The notes under the pieces are model-generated. The model ran no database searches. It was not told the DNA's origin and was given only the letters and a program-made list of their open reading frames with translations. 64,000 nt of DNA from Propioniferax innocua. Its GTDB lineage: Bacteria > Actinomycetota > Actinomycetes > Propionibacteriales > Propionibacteriaceae. The DNA lies in the NCBI RefSeq assembly GCF_006716235.1, contig NZ_VFOR01000002.1, positions 372,001 to 436,000 on the forward strand. The letters run 5' to 3'. Shown here one piece after another: positions 1 to 9,053 of this stretch; within the stretch, counting starts at the first letter, position 1, and every line of letters starts with the position of its first letter. Made by a program: the position numbers and the translations under genes.

Positions 1-1
1 C

Positions 2-1573
2 CTTCCCCTCGCACTGGCGGCAGGGCTCCTGGACATCCCGGTGAACGCCGCGACCACCGCAGCCAACACCCCCGGATCCCCAGAACCCCACGTCCACCTC
101 GCGTTGTGGCACGGCATCACACCCGAGTTGATCGCCACCGCGGTCGTGATCGGTATCGGAATCGTCATCCTCGCCCGCCGCACCGCGCTGCATCCGCACA
201 TCGAGCGTCGACGCGCCGCTGGCGACGGAACCACCGCCATCAACCGTCTGTACACCCTCGCCGGGGCAATGGGGCGCCTGGTGAACCGGATGGCCAACTC
301 AGACAGCCCCACGCGCCATCTGGCGTTCATCGCGCTGGGACTGACAGCCGTCATCGGACTGGGCGCGGCACACTCCCACGACAAGCTCCCTCCCCTGCAG
401 GATGGCGTTTCCCAGCCACTCGATGCATTGTTCCTTGTGCTGATGACCGGCGCGGTGATCGTGGTCTGCACCTCCAATTCACGACTCGGTGCGACCGTGG
501 CGTTGTCGACCATCGGCATCGTCGGCACAACCCAGATCTTCTCCCTCGGCGCTCCCGATGTGGGCCTGACACAGCTGCTGGTGGAATCACTGACGGTGAT
601 CGTCATCATGCTCGTGCTGCAGAAACTTCCGTTGACCTTCGGTAAACCCGGCAAGAACCGGCGTCCATCCGCGCTGGCCATCGCATTGCTCACCGGCACG
701 GCCGCCGGCGTGGCCACCCATCTGTTCAACGGCCGACGCTTCCCCTCGGGAACCTCGCGCTACTACTTGGGAAGCGGTGCCCAGGAGGCCGGCGGTGAGA
801 ACGTCACGAACCTGATCCTCGTGGAGTTCCGGGCTCTGGACACCTTCGGCGAACTCGCAGTGCTCGGCATGACGGCTGTGTCGGTGATCGCGATCATCTC
901 GACCGTCCGACACCGCCACCTCGACCCGCCCCCGAAAAAGGACCGTTCCTATGTTCCCGCCCCGAAGATTCCGTTGCAGGGCCCGGGCACCCTCGCCTAC
1001 CGCGCGGTCACACAGGCCTGGGGTAACGCGGTCCACATGCAGATGCTGGTGAACCTGAGCACTCCGATGATCGGGCTGTTGTCACTGTGGTTGTTCTGGC
1101 GCGGCCACAACGCACCCGGCGGCGGTTTCGTCGCCGCGCTCGTGGGTTCCTGCATCGTGGCGATGGTTTACTTGGCCACTTCACGCGACCGGCAGATCGG
1201 CCCTCCGAAACTTCCGTTGCGGCTCATCACCGCAGGTATCGTCATCGCCCTTGTCATCGGCGGCGTCGGCTTCATCAAAGGATCCTTCCTGGCACCCCTG
1301 CACTTCTACATCGGCGAGGTGCATCTCACCACCTCCCTGATCTTCGATGTCGGCATCTACCTTGCAGTTCTCGGGCTGATGCTCGTGACGTTCAATCTGT
1401 TGGGCACCAGCGCCTCCACCGCGCTCCAACGTGGCGAGCAGACCCGTGAGCGTGCCGACGAGGCGGTCGAGGGAGAGCTGCCCGGGCCGATGGACACCTC
1501 TCGAGGTGAGCGCCCCATCCGCTACGGCCGCGGCACCCGGATCCTGTCGACCGGAAGGGAGTACCGCCCATGA
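2..1573 (+). CDS. mrpA: Mrp-type Na+/H+ antiporter subunit A/B fusion, C-terminal part (5' truncated)
   Basis: Large membrane subunit of the multisubunit cation/proton antiporter (Mrp/Mnh), which exchanges Na+ (or K+) for protons across the cytoplasmic membrane. The frame is open to base 2, and residues encoded before the GTG at 41 already read as membrane protein, so that GTG is internal and the true start lies upstream of the window. The visible part has the MrpA C-terminal helices followed by an MrpB-like domain in the last ~170 residues, with the HNAPGGGF signature near base 1110. No separate mrpB follows, consistent with the A/B fusion usual in actinobacteria. The stop overlaps the mrpC start (ATGA). 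Identity is firm; only the left end is missing. Confidence 0.93.
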   Translation, partial: LPLALAAGLLDIPVNAATTAANTPGSPEPHVHLALWHGITPELIATAVVIGIGIVILARRTALHPHIERRRAAGDGTTAINRLYTLAGAMGRLVNRMANSDSPTRHLAFIALGLTAVIGLGAAHSHDKLPPLQDGVSQPLDALFLVLMTGAVIVVCTSNSRLGATVALSTIGIVGTTQIFSLGAPDVGLTQLLVESLTVIVIMLVLQKLPLTFGKPGKNRRPSALAIALLTGTAAGVATHLFNGRRFPSGTSRYYLGSGAQEAGGENVTNLILVEFRALDTFGELAVLGMTAVSVIAIISTVRHRHLDPPPKKDRSYVPAPKIPLQGPGTLAYRAVTQAWGNAVHMQMLVNLSTPMIGLLSLWLFWRGHNAPGGGFVAALVGSCIVAMVYLATSRDRQIGPPKLPLRLITAGIVIALVIGGVGFIKGSFLAPLHFYIGEVHLTTSLIFDVGIYLAVLGLMLVTFNLLGTSASTALQRGEQTRERADEAVEGELPGPMDTSRGERPIRYGRGTRILSTGREYRP

Positions 1574-1902
1574 TCATCTCCATCACGGTCGGTGTGCTCG
1601 TCGCAGGTGGCATCTACCTCATGCTCCAGCGCAGCATGGTGCGGACCGCCTTCGGCGTCAGCCTGTTGAGCCATGCTGCGAACCTCGCGATCCTCACCTC
1701 GGGAGTTCCCGCATGGCGCGAGGACCCGATCCTCAACGTCACCACACCCGACCAAGCGGCCGACCCCCTCCCCCAGGCATTCGTGCTGACCGCCATCGTC
1801 ATCACCATGGCCTCGACGATCCTGATGTTGGCGCTCTCGGTGATCGGTCACAATGACGACCTGCTGCGCGCCCCCGAATCCGGAGAGTCGCACCGCCCAT
1901 GA
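1570..1902 (+). CDS. mrpC: Mrp antiporter subunit C
   Basis: 110-residue NuoK-like subunit with three predicted transmembrane helices, the usual size for MrpC/MnhC. It includes the family-typical stretch RTAFGVSLLSHAANLAIL and a conserved acidic/proline loop before helix 3. It sits between mrpA and mrpD, and both junctions are four-base ATGA overlaps, implying translational coupling and fixed stoichiometry in the membrane complex. Start chosen at the ATG overlapping the mrpA stop. Confidence 0.93.
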   Translation: MIISITVGVLVAGGIYLMLQRSMVRTAFGVSLLSHAANLAILTSGVPAWREDPILNVTTPDQAADPLPQAFVLTAIVITMASTILMLALSVIGHNDDLLRAPESGESHRP

Positions 1903-3419
1903 CCACGCCCACGATTCTTCTCCCGGCCCTTGTCGCGGTCCCCCTGCTGCTCAGCGCATTGCTGGTGGTGGTCCGTCACCGCTGGCTGGAGCGCCTGCTG
2001 ATGGTCGGTGTCCCCCTGGCCACCACAACCGTCGCAGTCTGGCTCGTGGGTGCCACATCGCATTCGAACGTGCTGGTGACCAACGTCGGCGGCTACCCCG
2101 CGGTGTTCGCCATCAACCTGGTGGCCGACTCGGTGACGGCGCTGATGATGCTCATCATGTCAGCGGTCACCGCGGTCGCGTCCCTCATGCTCACGCTCAC
2201 CGATGAGGACCGCCGACGGTTCGTGCCCGCGCTGGTGCTGTTGTTGCACACCGGCGTCAACGGTGCCCTCATGACAGCCGACCTGTTCAACCTGTTCGTG
2301 TTCATCGAGGTCATGCTGATGCCCTCGTACGCCCTCATCGCGGTGACCGGCTCCTGGCGTCGACTCGGCATCGGTCGCATGTTCCTGCTGGTCAACATCT
2401 TCACCGGGACGCTCCTGCTGATCGGCGTGGGCTTCGTCTACGGCGTGACCGGCACCGTCAACCTCGCGGCACTCGCGGACGCCGGCTCCCGCGACGCCCG
2501 AGGCGCCAGCGCCTTGGCGATGGTCCTGTTCACCCTGTCGGTCAAGGCCGGTGCCTTCCCCGTGCATGGATGGCTTCCCCGCGCGTACTCGGGCACGTCC
2601 GGCGCGATGATGATGTTGTTCTCGGCCCTGCACACCAAGATCGCCCTGTACGCGATCTATCGCATCTACGCGATCACCTTCGGCAAGCCCGGGCCGGTTC
2701 TGACCACCGTGGCGGTCATCGCCGTGTCGACCATGCTCGTGGGAGCTGTCGCCAGCTTCGGCGAGACGCGTATCCGCGGGATCCTCGCCTACCAGATGGT
2801 CTCGGGCATCGGGCACATCCTTTTGGCACTCGTGCTGTTCAGCGAGCGTTCCCTCAGCGCCGGCCTGTTCTACATGAGCCACCACATCCTCACCATCGCC
2901 GCACTGCTCTCAGCCGCAGCAGCGATCGAATTCACCTACGGCTCGGGGCGTCTGACGCAACTGGGTGGCCTCATGCGCCGTGAGAAGGCCCTGGCCGCCT
3001 GCATGGCAGCCGGACTGCTGTCGCTGATCGGGCTACCTCCGACCTCGGGAACATGGGGCAAGCTCAGTCTGGTGCTGGCCTCCGCCGAAGGCCCCGGGAG
3101 GACGCCGACGATCTACATCGGTGCGATCGTGCTGGCGTCCATCGCCTCGATCATGGCTCTGCAGCATCTGTGGCGTGAGGTGTTCTGGGGACCGTTGCCG
3201 TCGGAATACCTCCCCGACGATCCAAAGAAGGGCCGCGGTGACCCCGAACCACTCACCGACGACGTCCGCGTCCCGACCCGGTTGAAGGTGATCCCCGTGG
3301 CCCTGACCGGCGTCGTCATCGCGGTGTTCTTCGCCGCCGGATCGATCATGCCCTTCTTCGGCGACGCCGGGAAGTCCCTCATCGATTCCTATCCCTACAT
3401 GGCACAGGTGATGCCATGA
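1899..3419 (+). CDS. mrpD: Mrp antiporter subunit D
   Basis: 506-residue polytopic protein homologous to the NuoM/NuoN proton-translocating subunits of complex I. It shows about 14 hydrophobic segments; the segment LFVFIEVMLMPSYAL (near residue 130) carries the conserved membrane glutamate, and further conserved Lys/His residues lie in the KAGAFPVHGWLPRAYSG region (near residue 210). Together with MrpA it is thought to form the proton path. ATG start overlaps the mrpC stop and the stop overlaps mrpE (ATGA). Length is normal for the family. Confidence 0.94.
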   Translation: MTTPTILLPALVAVPLLLSALLVVVRHRWLERLLMVGVPLATTTVAVWLVGATSHSNVLVTNVGGYPAVFAINLVADSVTALMMLIMSAVTAVASLMLTLTDEDRRRFVPALVLLLHTGVNGALMTADLFNLFVFIEVMLMPSYALIAVTGSWRRLGIGRMFLLVNIFTGTLLLIGVGFVYGVTGTVNLAALADAGSRDARGASALAMVLFTLSVKAGAFPVHGWLPRAYSGTSGAMMMLFSALHTKIALYAIYRIYAITFGKPGPVLTTVAVIAVSTMLVGAVASFGETRIRGILAYQMVSGIGHILLALVLFSERSLSAGLFYMSHHILTIAALLSAAAAIEFTYGSGRLTQLGGLMRREKALAACMAAGLLSLIGLPPTSGTWGKLSLVLASAEGPGRTPTIYIGAIVLASIASIMALQHLWREVFWGPLPSEYLPDDPKKGRGDPEPLTDDVRVPTRLKVIPVALTGVVIAVFFAAGSIMPFFGDAGKSLIDSYPYMAQVMP

Positions 3420-3778
3420 ACTTCCTGCATCGCACCTGGTATTGGCTCTCCCTCGTGGTCTATCTGGTGGTCCAGATACTCTCCGGGTCCTTCCGGAACC
3501 TCGGGCAGACGCTGCGTCGCACCGACCGGGCGATGATCCTGCAGATGCCCCTGCGTGCCCGGACCGACATGGAGGTGTTCCTCATCTCCTCACTCATCGC
3601 CGCCACCCCGGACTCGTTCGTGGTCGGCACCGCCGCTGCGATGCCCGGAAGTCCTCGAGGTGATCAACCGGCCACTTTGTTCGTCCATCTCGTGGGCTTG
3701 GAGAGCCGCGTCGAAGCCGTCGCTCACCTCCACGACCTCGAAGCGCGAGTCCTGCGTGCGACAAGGGGGCATGGCTGA
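3416..3778 (+). CDS. mrpE: Mrp antiporter subunit E
   Basis: 120 residues; the N-terminal ~30 residues are one or two membrane helices, followed by the small cytosolic MrpE domain. Motifs such as FRNLGQTLRRTDRAMI and FLISSLIAATPDSFVV correspond to the conserved 'SSLIxxTPGT' region of MrpE. It is shorter than the ~160 residues of Bacillus MrpE because the N-terminal hairpin is reduced, as is common in actinobacteria. Stop and the mrpF start share one base (TGATG). Confidence 0.88.
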   Translation: MNFLHRTWYWLSLVVYLVVQILSGSFRNLGQTLRRTDRAMILQMPLRARTDMEVFLISSLIAATPDSFVVGTAAAMPGSPRGDQPATLFVHLVGLESRVEAVAHLHDLEARVLRATRGHG

Positions 3779-4038
3779 TGACCGCCATCGTCTGGGTCAC
3801 CATGATCATGCTCGGGGCGTCGATCCTCATCGGACTGGCCCGCATCGCCACCGCAACCGACGGCGGCACCCGAGCCATCGTCGGCGACCTGGTGTTCTTC
3901 TCCGGGATCGGGATCATCATGGGCCTGAGCATCCTGGACGAATCATCGGTGGCGATCGATGCCGCCGTACTGGCGTCGATCGTCGGCGTCCTCGCCACCG
4001 TGGCGCTCGCGCGAATCATCACCCGAGGACGGAGGTGA
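3778..4038 (+). CDS. mrpF: Mrp antiporter subunit F
   Basis: 86-residue protein with three predicted membrane helices, typical size for MrpF/MnhF. Context (between mrpE and mrpG, overlapping the mrpE stop by one base) and the conserved segment LIGLARIATATDGGTRAIVGDLV, which is cut here at IVGDLV, support the call. It is thought to stabilise the small-subunit part of the Mrp complex. Confidence 0.88.
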   Translation: MTAIVWVTMIMLGASILIGLARIATATDGGTRAIVGDLVFFSGIGIIMGLSILDESSVAIDAAVLASIVGVLATVALARIITRGRR

Positions 4039-4042
4039 CGGG

Positions 4043-4522
4043 ATGGAAGAGATCATCATGACCAGCATCGTCGGGCTGCTGATGATCGGCGGGGGGCTGT
4101 TCGTCATCAACTCGGCCATCGCCATGTTCCGCGTCCACGACGCCTATGAGCGACTCAGCGCCATGACCCCCGCCACGGGTCTCGGCCTCCCCCTGATCGT
4201 CATCGGCGTCGGTGTGGAGCACACGTGGGAGTACCGGTTCGAGTGGGAGGTGTGGGGACGCGTCGCCATCATCGTGACCGCGATGATCCTGGTCTCCTCG
4301 GTGGGCTCCAATGTGCTCGGACGCGCGGTGTACATGTCCGGCGCGCCGCTGGATCCCAAGACCATGTTCAACGACCTTGCCGAGGAACCGGCGTGGCTTG
4401 CCGACCCATCGTCGGGGAACAACGCCTCGTCTGAACAGGCGACACCACCGGGCATCGACTCCGCAGGCGGTTCGTCCGATGCGAACGAGCCGGAACCGAA
4501 GACTTCTCGCGACGAGGAGTAG
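4043..4522 (+). CDS. mrpG: Mrp antiporter subunit G
   Basis: 159 residues from the ATG at 4043, preceded by a GGAGG ribosome-binding site at 4031-4035. An upstream in-frame ATG at 3959 lies inside mrpF and is rejected. Three membrane helices carry the MrpG signature around AMFRVHDAYERLSAMTPAT. The last ~50 residues are an acidic, low-complexity tail not needed by the family. It ends the mrpA-G operon; the converging gene stops only 6 bases away and no clear hairpin separates them. Confidence 0.92.
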   Translation: MEEIIMTSIVGLLMIGGGLFVINSAIAMFRVHDAYERLSAMTPATGLGLPLIVIGVGVEHTWEYRFEWEVWGRVAIIVTAMILVSSVGSNVLGRAVYMSGAPLDPKTMFNDLAEEPAWLADPSSGNNASSEQATPPGIDSAGGSSDANEPEPKTSRDEE

Positions 4523-4527
4523 CGGCT

Positions 4528-5514
4528 TCAGGCGCGGACGCTGTCCAGAGTCTCATCGAGCTTCTTGGACGCTGCGGGGTCATCGACCGGCTCAATGGTG
4601 ATGACGACGGTCCAGATGCCCTCGGTGCCCGAATCGAGAGTGTGCACCGTCCACAGCTTCTTGCTGTCCTTGTAGGACGCGATCCCCTCCGTCGCGTAAC
4701 CGGGCACCGATCCGACCTGCTGTTCGGTGGTGTCCTGAACGTCGAAACCGGTGAAGCCCGAATCACTGTCCATGCTCGTGGTCAGACACTCGAACAGGTC
4801 CTTGCTGGCCTGCTCCTGGTTCTGGAACCCGGCTTCGGTGGGCAACCCGCCCACCACGACACCGAACTGGTCACCTTCCCCCGGAGTGGTCAACCGTGCG
4901 GCGATATCGTTCAAGTAAGGGAAATACGAGGTTTCCGGGCGGAACACGAATTCCTCGGGAATGCGGAACACGACACCCGCGGTCTGATTGTCTTCTCCGG
5001 GCCGAACGCTCACTGCTGTCTGGTTGCCCGCCATGCAGTCGATCTCACCGGACTGTTCTCCCCCATTACCGCCCTCGGCATCAGTCTCGCTGGGCTGCGC
5101 AGTTGGCTGCGGGTGCGTCGGATCGCCGCCCGGATCGACCGTCTCGCCGCCCTTCGGCCGCAGCACCACGAACAGGAGACCCGCCACGAGCGCGAGCACG
5201 ATGACACCGGCCACGATGAGGACCCCGAGCCTCGGAGCACCCGAGCCGCCGGTGCCTCCGCCTGAGATGGGAGGCATCTGCCCCGGCGCCCCGCCGCCCA
5301 GGGGCTGTGCTCCCGGACGCTCCTGCCCCACAGAGTCCGATCCGCCGAGGGGTTGGCTGCTAGGTGTGGACCCGGCAGCTCGGTCCATCTGCTCTTGTGA
5401 GGGGAAAGGCGCGTTGGGATCCGGGGAGACCGCTCCCGTCCACCGTGACCCATCCCAGAAGCGGAACTGGTGGGGCTGACCGGATGGGTCTGGAAACCAA
5501 CCTGCGGGCTGCAT
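4528..5514 (-). CDS. DUF2510-domain single-pass membrane protein
   Basis: 328 residues. Residues 1-30 match the short DUF2510 domain (GWFPDPSGQPHQFRFWDG, then W), common at the N-terminus of actinobacterial membrane proteins. A Pro/Gly/Gln-rich linker follows, then one transmembrane helix near residues 100-120, a Thr/Gly/Glu-rich spacer, and a ~180-residue extracytoplasmic domain I do not recognise. Topology is probably N-in, C-out. Single-gene unit, convergent with the Mrp operon and divergent from the next gene. Function unknown. Confidence 0.8.
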   Translation of the reverse strand: MQPAGWFPDPSGQPHQFRFWDGSRWTGAVSPDPNAPFPSQEQMDRAAGSTPSSQPLGGSDSVGQERPGAQPLGGGAPGQMPPISGGGTGGSGAPRLGVLIVAGVIVLALVAGLLFVVLRPKGGETVDPGGDPTHPQPTAQPSETDAEGGNGGEQSGEIDCMAGNQTAVSVRPGEDNQTAGVVFRIPEEFVFRPETSYFPYLNDIAARLTTPGEGDQFGVVVGGLPTEAGFQNQEQASKDLFECLTTSMDSDSGFTGFDVQDTTEQQVGSVPGYATEGIASYKDSKKLWTVHTLDSGTEGIWTVVITIEPVDDPAASKKLDETLDSVRA

Positions 5515-5606
5515 GCGGCACAGGTTAACCGACGAACGGTCATGTACCCGACACGACGAGTCATTCCAGAACGACGGATCTGCGGGATCGGCATAGGCTC
5601 GGGCCC

Positions 5607-7202
5607 ATGCGTTTCTCGCGTCCGGTCCCGTTCCTGCTCGTCCTAGTGGTGACGGGCTGGTCGGTCGTGTCAGCCGGGATCAACCAGGACGCCCGTTTCG
5701 TGCTCGGTTCGCTCTCCGCCGGATGGCCGGTCGGTGACGCCTGGGCACATCGTCCCCTGTTGTTCCGCGTGGCCATGCTGCCGTTCGCCGCTCTGGGGCC
5801 GACGCCCGTGGCCGAAGCAGCCATAAGACTGCTGTTGCTGGGTGCCGTCGTGTTCGCCAGCCTCGTGCTCGGTTGGGGTGTGTCACGCATCCACACCCGA
5901 CCCTGGTGGGTGGCGGGCGTCGTCGGTGTGTCCCTGGCGTGGGCACCGGGATGGGATTTCGCCGAGCCGGAGTGGATGGCCACTGTCTTCGCCGTGGCCG
6001 GTCTCGGACTGACCCTGCGGTACACCGACCCCGAACCCCACGATCCGCCAGCGGTGAACGCCGTGGCCGCGACGCTCGCACCCATGCTCCTGGCCTGCGC
6101 ATGCCTGTTGAAGTACACGACCACCACCACCGCCGTTGTGGTGTGGGGGCTCGTGTGGTGGACCCGCGGGCTCTCACACAGCGTGCGGCTGGCCTGGCGG
6201 ACGCTCGCATTCGCAGCCTCCGGGCTCGTCATCACGATGTTGGTCTCTCGCCCTGAGTACCTGTGGCTCACCGAGATGTCCGCGTTGAACCCCACGGTCG
6301 ATCTGGGCACTCCCCGGGAGCTCCTGGAAGGGTTCGTCAACGTCCCGTTGGTCGCCCCGATCACCATGGTGGCCGTCGCAGTGCTGCTGCCGCTGTGGCG
6401 CTGGCGTCGGCTCGCCGTGGCGGGCTGTGTGGCCGCGGTGGGCGTCCTCAGCCTCCCGTTCGTCCTGCAACACCAGAACTTCCTGTATCACCTCGCGCCC
6501 ATCCCCGTGCTGTGCGCCGGTGTGGTGGCAGCCGTGGTCACGCACCCTCGCACGGCAGCACGGATGGGACCGACAGCAGCCGTCGCCGGGCTGGGAGCGA
6601 CATCCGCCGCCACGTTGCTGTGGTTCTTTCCCGAGCCGTTGCGGAACCGCCATTGGGAGTTCGCTTCCCTCGCGATGGTGGCGGTGGTCGCGCTGACGTG
6701 GCTCATCACCCTGCCCCGGTCGGCACGTCGGTTGCCGCGCCCGGGTCGTCACTGGCTGGCGTCCGGCGCCATGCTGACGCTGCTGGTGCCGGTGTTTCCC
6801 GTCACGGCTTACTCGTACTCTCTGGCGCATCGTGGCACCACGAATCTCGACAATCGTGCACTCGCCCAGCCACTCGAGATCCCCGGCGTGGCCACCGATG
6901 CTCCCGTTGTGTATCTGTCGTTCTCGGCCCCCTATCGGATGCAGAACCCCAGCACGTGTCAATACGTCTCCCCCACCTGGCTGCAGAGAGCAGGCGATCG
7001 TGACGCGGTTCCGGACACTCGCAGTTTCTCGATGAATCTGGCCTGTCTGTATGACCCGGATGCACGCTTCGCCATCGTCGAGAGTGACTGGTTCGTTCTC
7101 GCCGATGCCGATCCGCACGTCCGTACAGCAGTCGAGCGTGGATTCGATTGCACTCGCCCCACCGGCTCCAGTGAGGGCTTCATCGCCTGCCCGCGACGCT
7201 GA
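5607..7202 (+). CDS. Polytopic membrane protein, possibly GT-C-type glycosyltransferase
   Basis: 531 residues with about ten to twelve hydrophobic helices and a soluble C-terminal domain of ~140 residues. The first extracytoplasmic loop after helix 1 contains NQDARFVLGS followed by WAHRPLLFR. An acidic residue plus an HRP motif in that loop is typical of GT-C polyprenyl-phosphate-sugar transferases, so a cell-envelope glycosyltransferase role is plausible but inferred. The C-terminal domain has cysteines (Cys in TCQYVSPTW, LACLYDPDA, FDCTRP, FIACPRR) that could form disulfides outside the cell. Monocistronic by position. Confidence 0.7.
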   Translation: MRFSRPVPFLLVLVVTGWSVVSAGINQDARFVLGSLSAGWPVGDAWAHRPLLFRVAMLPFAALGPTPVAEAAIRLLLLGAVVFASLVLGWGVSRIHTRPWWVAGVVGVSLAWAPGWDFAEPEWMATVFAVAGLGLTLRYTDPEPHDPPAVNAVAATLAPMLLACACLLKYTTTTTAVVVWGLVWWTRGLSHSVRLAWRTLAFAASGLVITMLVSRPEYLWLTEMSALNPTVDLGTPRELLEGFVNVPLVAPITMVAVAVLLPLWRWRRLAVAGCVAAVGVLSLPFVLQHQNFLYHLAPIPVLCAGVVAAVVTHPRTAARMGPTAAVAGLGATSAATLLWFFPEPLRNRHWEFASLAMVAVVALTWLITLPRSARRLPRPGRHWLASGAMLTLLVPVFPVTAYSYSLAHRGTTNLDNRALAQPLEIPGVATDAPVVYLSFSAPYRMQNPSTCQYVSPTWLQRAGDRDAVPDTRSFSMNLACLYDPDARFAIVESDWFVLADADPHVRTAVERGFDCTRPTGSSEGFIACPRR

Positions 7203-7242
7203 GGCCTGCTGCCGAAATTGGCCCCTGTGCCATGATGGAGCG

Positions 7243-7947
7243 ATGCGGATCGTATGTGTGGCCACCGAGGGAGGGTCGCCCCTGTTCAGCTCCGCACTCG
7301 GACATGGCGAGGACCCCTATCTCACAGTGTGGCAGCACGGTCTGACGTTGACGCGAACCCTTTCCGCGGAGAACACGAGCAACGAGATCGTTCTCACCGT
7401 GCAGGGCGCACCGACGCTCCATCGTCCCGTTCAGCGCCGACGCCGACGCCACCATCCGCAAGGTTCGGAGCTTCCGACGAGGCGCCAACGCGTGGCCGCC
7501 TACGGCATCGTGCTCTCCGAGCGCGGCATCCTCGGAACAGAGTTCTCCAAGCTCACCAACGCATCGGGGTCGTTCGGCCTACCAGGCGGCGGCATCGAGC
7601 CCGGGGAACAACCTCCACACACGGTCGTCCGGGAAGTGCATGAGGAGACCAGTCAGCACGTGACGATCGGGCCACTGGTGGATGTGCAGTCCGATCACTG
7701 GATCGGACACGCGCCCAACGGCCGCTTCGAGGATTTTCATGCGGTGCGTCTGGTGTACACCGTCTTCTGCGACGACCCCACCGATCCTGTCGTGATCGAT
7801 GTCGGCGGCACCACCGCCTCGGCACGTTGGGTGCCGTTGGACAACTGGCGTGACACCCCATGGGTATCGGGTTCGCGTGCATTGTTGGCGAAGCATCTTC
7901 CCGAGGCCCGACGCCTGTGGGCACTGCACCGGGCGGAACGCGACTGA
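7243..7947 (+). CDS. NUDIX hydrolase with atypical Nudix box
   Basis: 234 residues from the ATG at 7243; longer in-frame starts overlap the preceding gene and are rejected. The C-terminal ~150 residues are a NUDIX fold. The Nudix box reads GGIEPGE, seven residues, then REVHEETSQ, so the glycine normally following REUxEEx is serine and the next hydrophobic residue is Gln. The catalytic glutamates are kept. The first ~85 residues are unlike the domain and end in an Arg/His-rich stretch. NUDIX enzymes cleave nucleoside diphosphates linked to another moiety; the substrate cannot be told here. Confidence 0.8.
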   Translation: MRIVCVATEGGSPLFSSALGHGEDPYLTVWQHGLTLTRTLSAENTSNEIVLTVQGAPTLHRPVQRRRRRHHPQGSELPTRRQRVAAYGIVLSERGILGTEFSKLTNASGSFGLPGGGIEPGEQPPHTVVREVHEETSQHVTIGPLVDVQSDHWIGHAPNGRFEDFHAVRLVYTVFCDDPTDPVVIDVGGTTASARWVPLDNWRDTPWVSGSRALLAKHLPEARRLWALHRAERD

Positions 7948-7974
7948 GCCTCCCCCCTCAGGTCGTGACGGGCG

Positions 7975-8796
7975 TCAGCGTCGCAGGTAGGAGATGAGAC
8001 GCAGCAGCTCGAGGTAGAGCCAGATGAGGGTCAGCGTCAGGCCGAAGGCTGCACGCCAGGCCTGGTCGGCCGGCACACCGGCACGGACTCCTCGCTCGAT
8101 GTGGTCGAAGTCGAGCACGAGGTTCAGCACGCCGAGCACGACGCCCACCACAGCCACACCGATGGTCAGGAGGCCACCCGAACGCAGGCCGAGGCCACCG
8201 GGCATGAAGAAGCTGAGTACGAAGTTGACCAGCATCAGCACGCCGAATGACACGGTGGCGAGCAGCACGATCTTCTGGAACTTCGGCGTCACCCGGATGT
8301 TGAAGAACTTGTAGGCGAACAGCGTCACAAGAGCCGCGACGAACGTCGCCATGACCGCCTGGACGACGATCCCGTCATACAGGAGCTCGAAGATCTGGGA
8401 GAACCCGCCGACGAACACGCCTTGGGAGAGGGCGAAGATCATCACCAACGGCGCCGGCACACTGTGGCGAACGGCAGCCATGATCGACAGCACCAGCGTC
8501 ATGACCGCCGACACACCCCAAGCCACCATGAAGTACCCCGAGGTCGGCGGCAGCAGGACCCAGGTGACGGCAGCAGCGGCCACGACCAGGCCGATGGAGA
8601 TGATCGACTTCACGATCACGTCATCGAAGGTCATGGGCCGCTGGGATCCGGTGGGCTCAGGTGCATAGGACGAGCCCGGTCGCGGACCGGTGTATCGCGG
8701 ACCGGGGTGTCGCGGCCCTGTGTACCTCGTTCTGGTGTGCTGGCCGGCGTAGGGATTCGCGAACTGGCGGCTGAGCACGGGGTTGCTGGTACGCAT
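7975..8796 (-). CDS. Bax inhibitor-1 / YccA family membrane protein
   Basis: 273 residues from the ATG at 8796, preceded by an AGGAG-like site; longer in-frame starts would run into the tRNA gene. An Arg/Tyr/Pro-rich cytosolic N-terminus of ~70 residues precedes seven predicted helices covering the rest. The pattern matches the BI-1/YccA family (TMBIM), Ca2+-leak or stress-related integral membrane proteins whose bacterial role is poorly known. It lies directly downstream of a same-strand tRNA gene with an ~80 base gap. Confidence 0.85.
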   Translation of the reverse strand: MRTSNPVLSRQFANPYAGQHTRTRYTGPRHPGPRYTGPRPGSSYAPEPTGSQRPMTFDDVIVKSIISIGLVVAAAAVTWVLLPPTSGYFMVAWGVSAVMTLVLSIMAAVRHSVPAPLVMIFALSQGVFVGGFSQIFELLYDGIVVQAVMATFVAALVTLFAYKFFNIRVTPKFQKIVLLATVSFGVLMLVNFVLSFFMPGGLGLRSGGLLTIGVAVVGVVLGVLNLVLDFDHIERGVRAGVPADQAWRAAFGLTLTLIWLYLELLRLISYLRR

Positions 8797-8877
8797 GGTT
8801 CTCCTGAAAGGTCTGGAACATGTCCAGTGTAGGAGTGGGCACCAGCCGATCCAGCGTTTCGGGCCGACGATGTGAGG

Positions 8878-8950
8878 TACCCCCGATGGGATTCGAACCC
8901 ACACTTGAGCGGGTTTAAGCCGCCTGCCTCTGCCGTTGGGCTACGGGGGC
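8878..8950 (-). tRNA. tRNA, anticodon UAA (Leu by codon), but class I-shaped
   Basis: A complete 73-base cloverleaf: 7-bp acceptor stem (GCCCCCG / CGGGGGT), D-arm, 5-bp anticodon stem (GGCGG / CCGCT, one G-U pair) with loop CTTAAAC, 5-base variable loop CAAGT, and T-arm GTGGG-TTCGAAT-CCCAT. Discriminator base A, no encoded CCA. The anticodon UAA reads UUA leucine codons, yet bacterial tRNA-Leu normally has a long class II variable arm, absent here. So the structure is clear and the amino-acid identity is uncertain. Confidence 0.8.
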
Positions 8951-9053
8951 GCGGGCTTCACCCTAGCGTTATGAGATCCCACGCCGCGTCATGAGACCCC
9001 ACGCCACAGCCCGGACCAGACAGACCAGAGCATGCCGGGCCAGGCCGGGTGAA

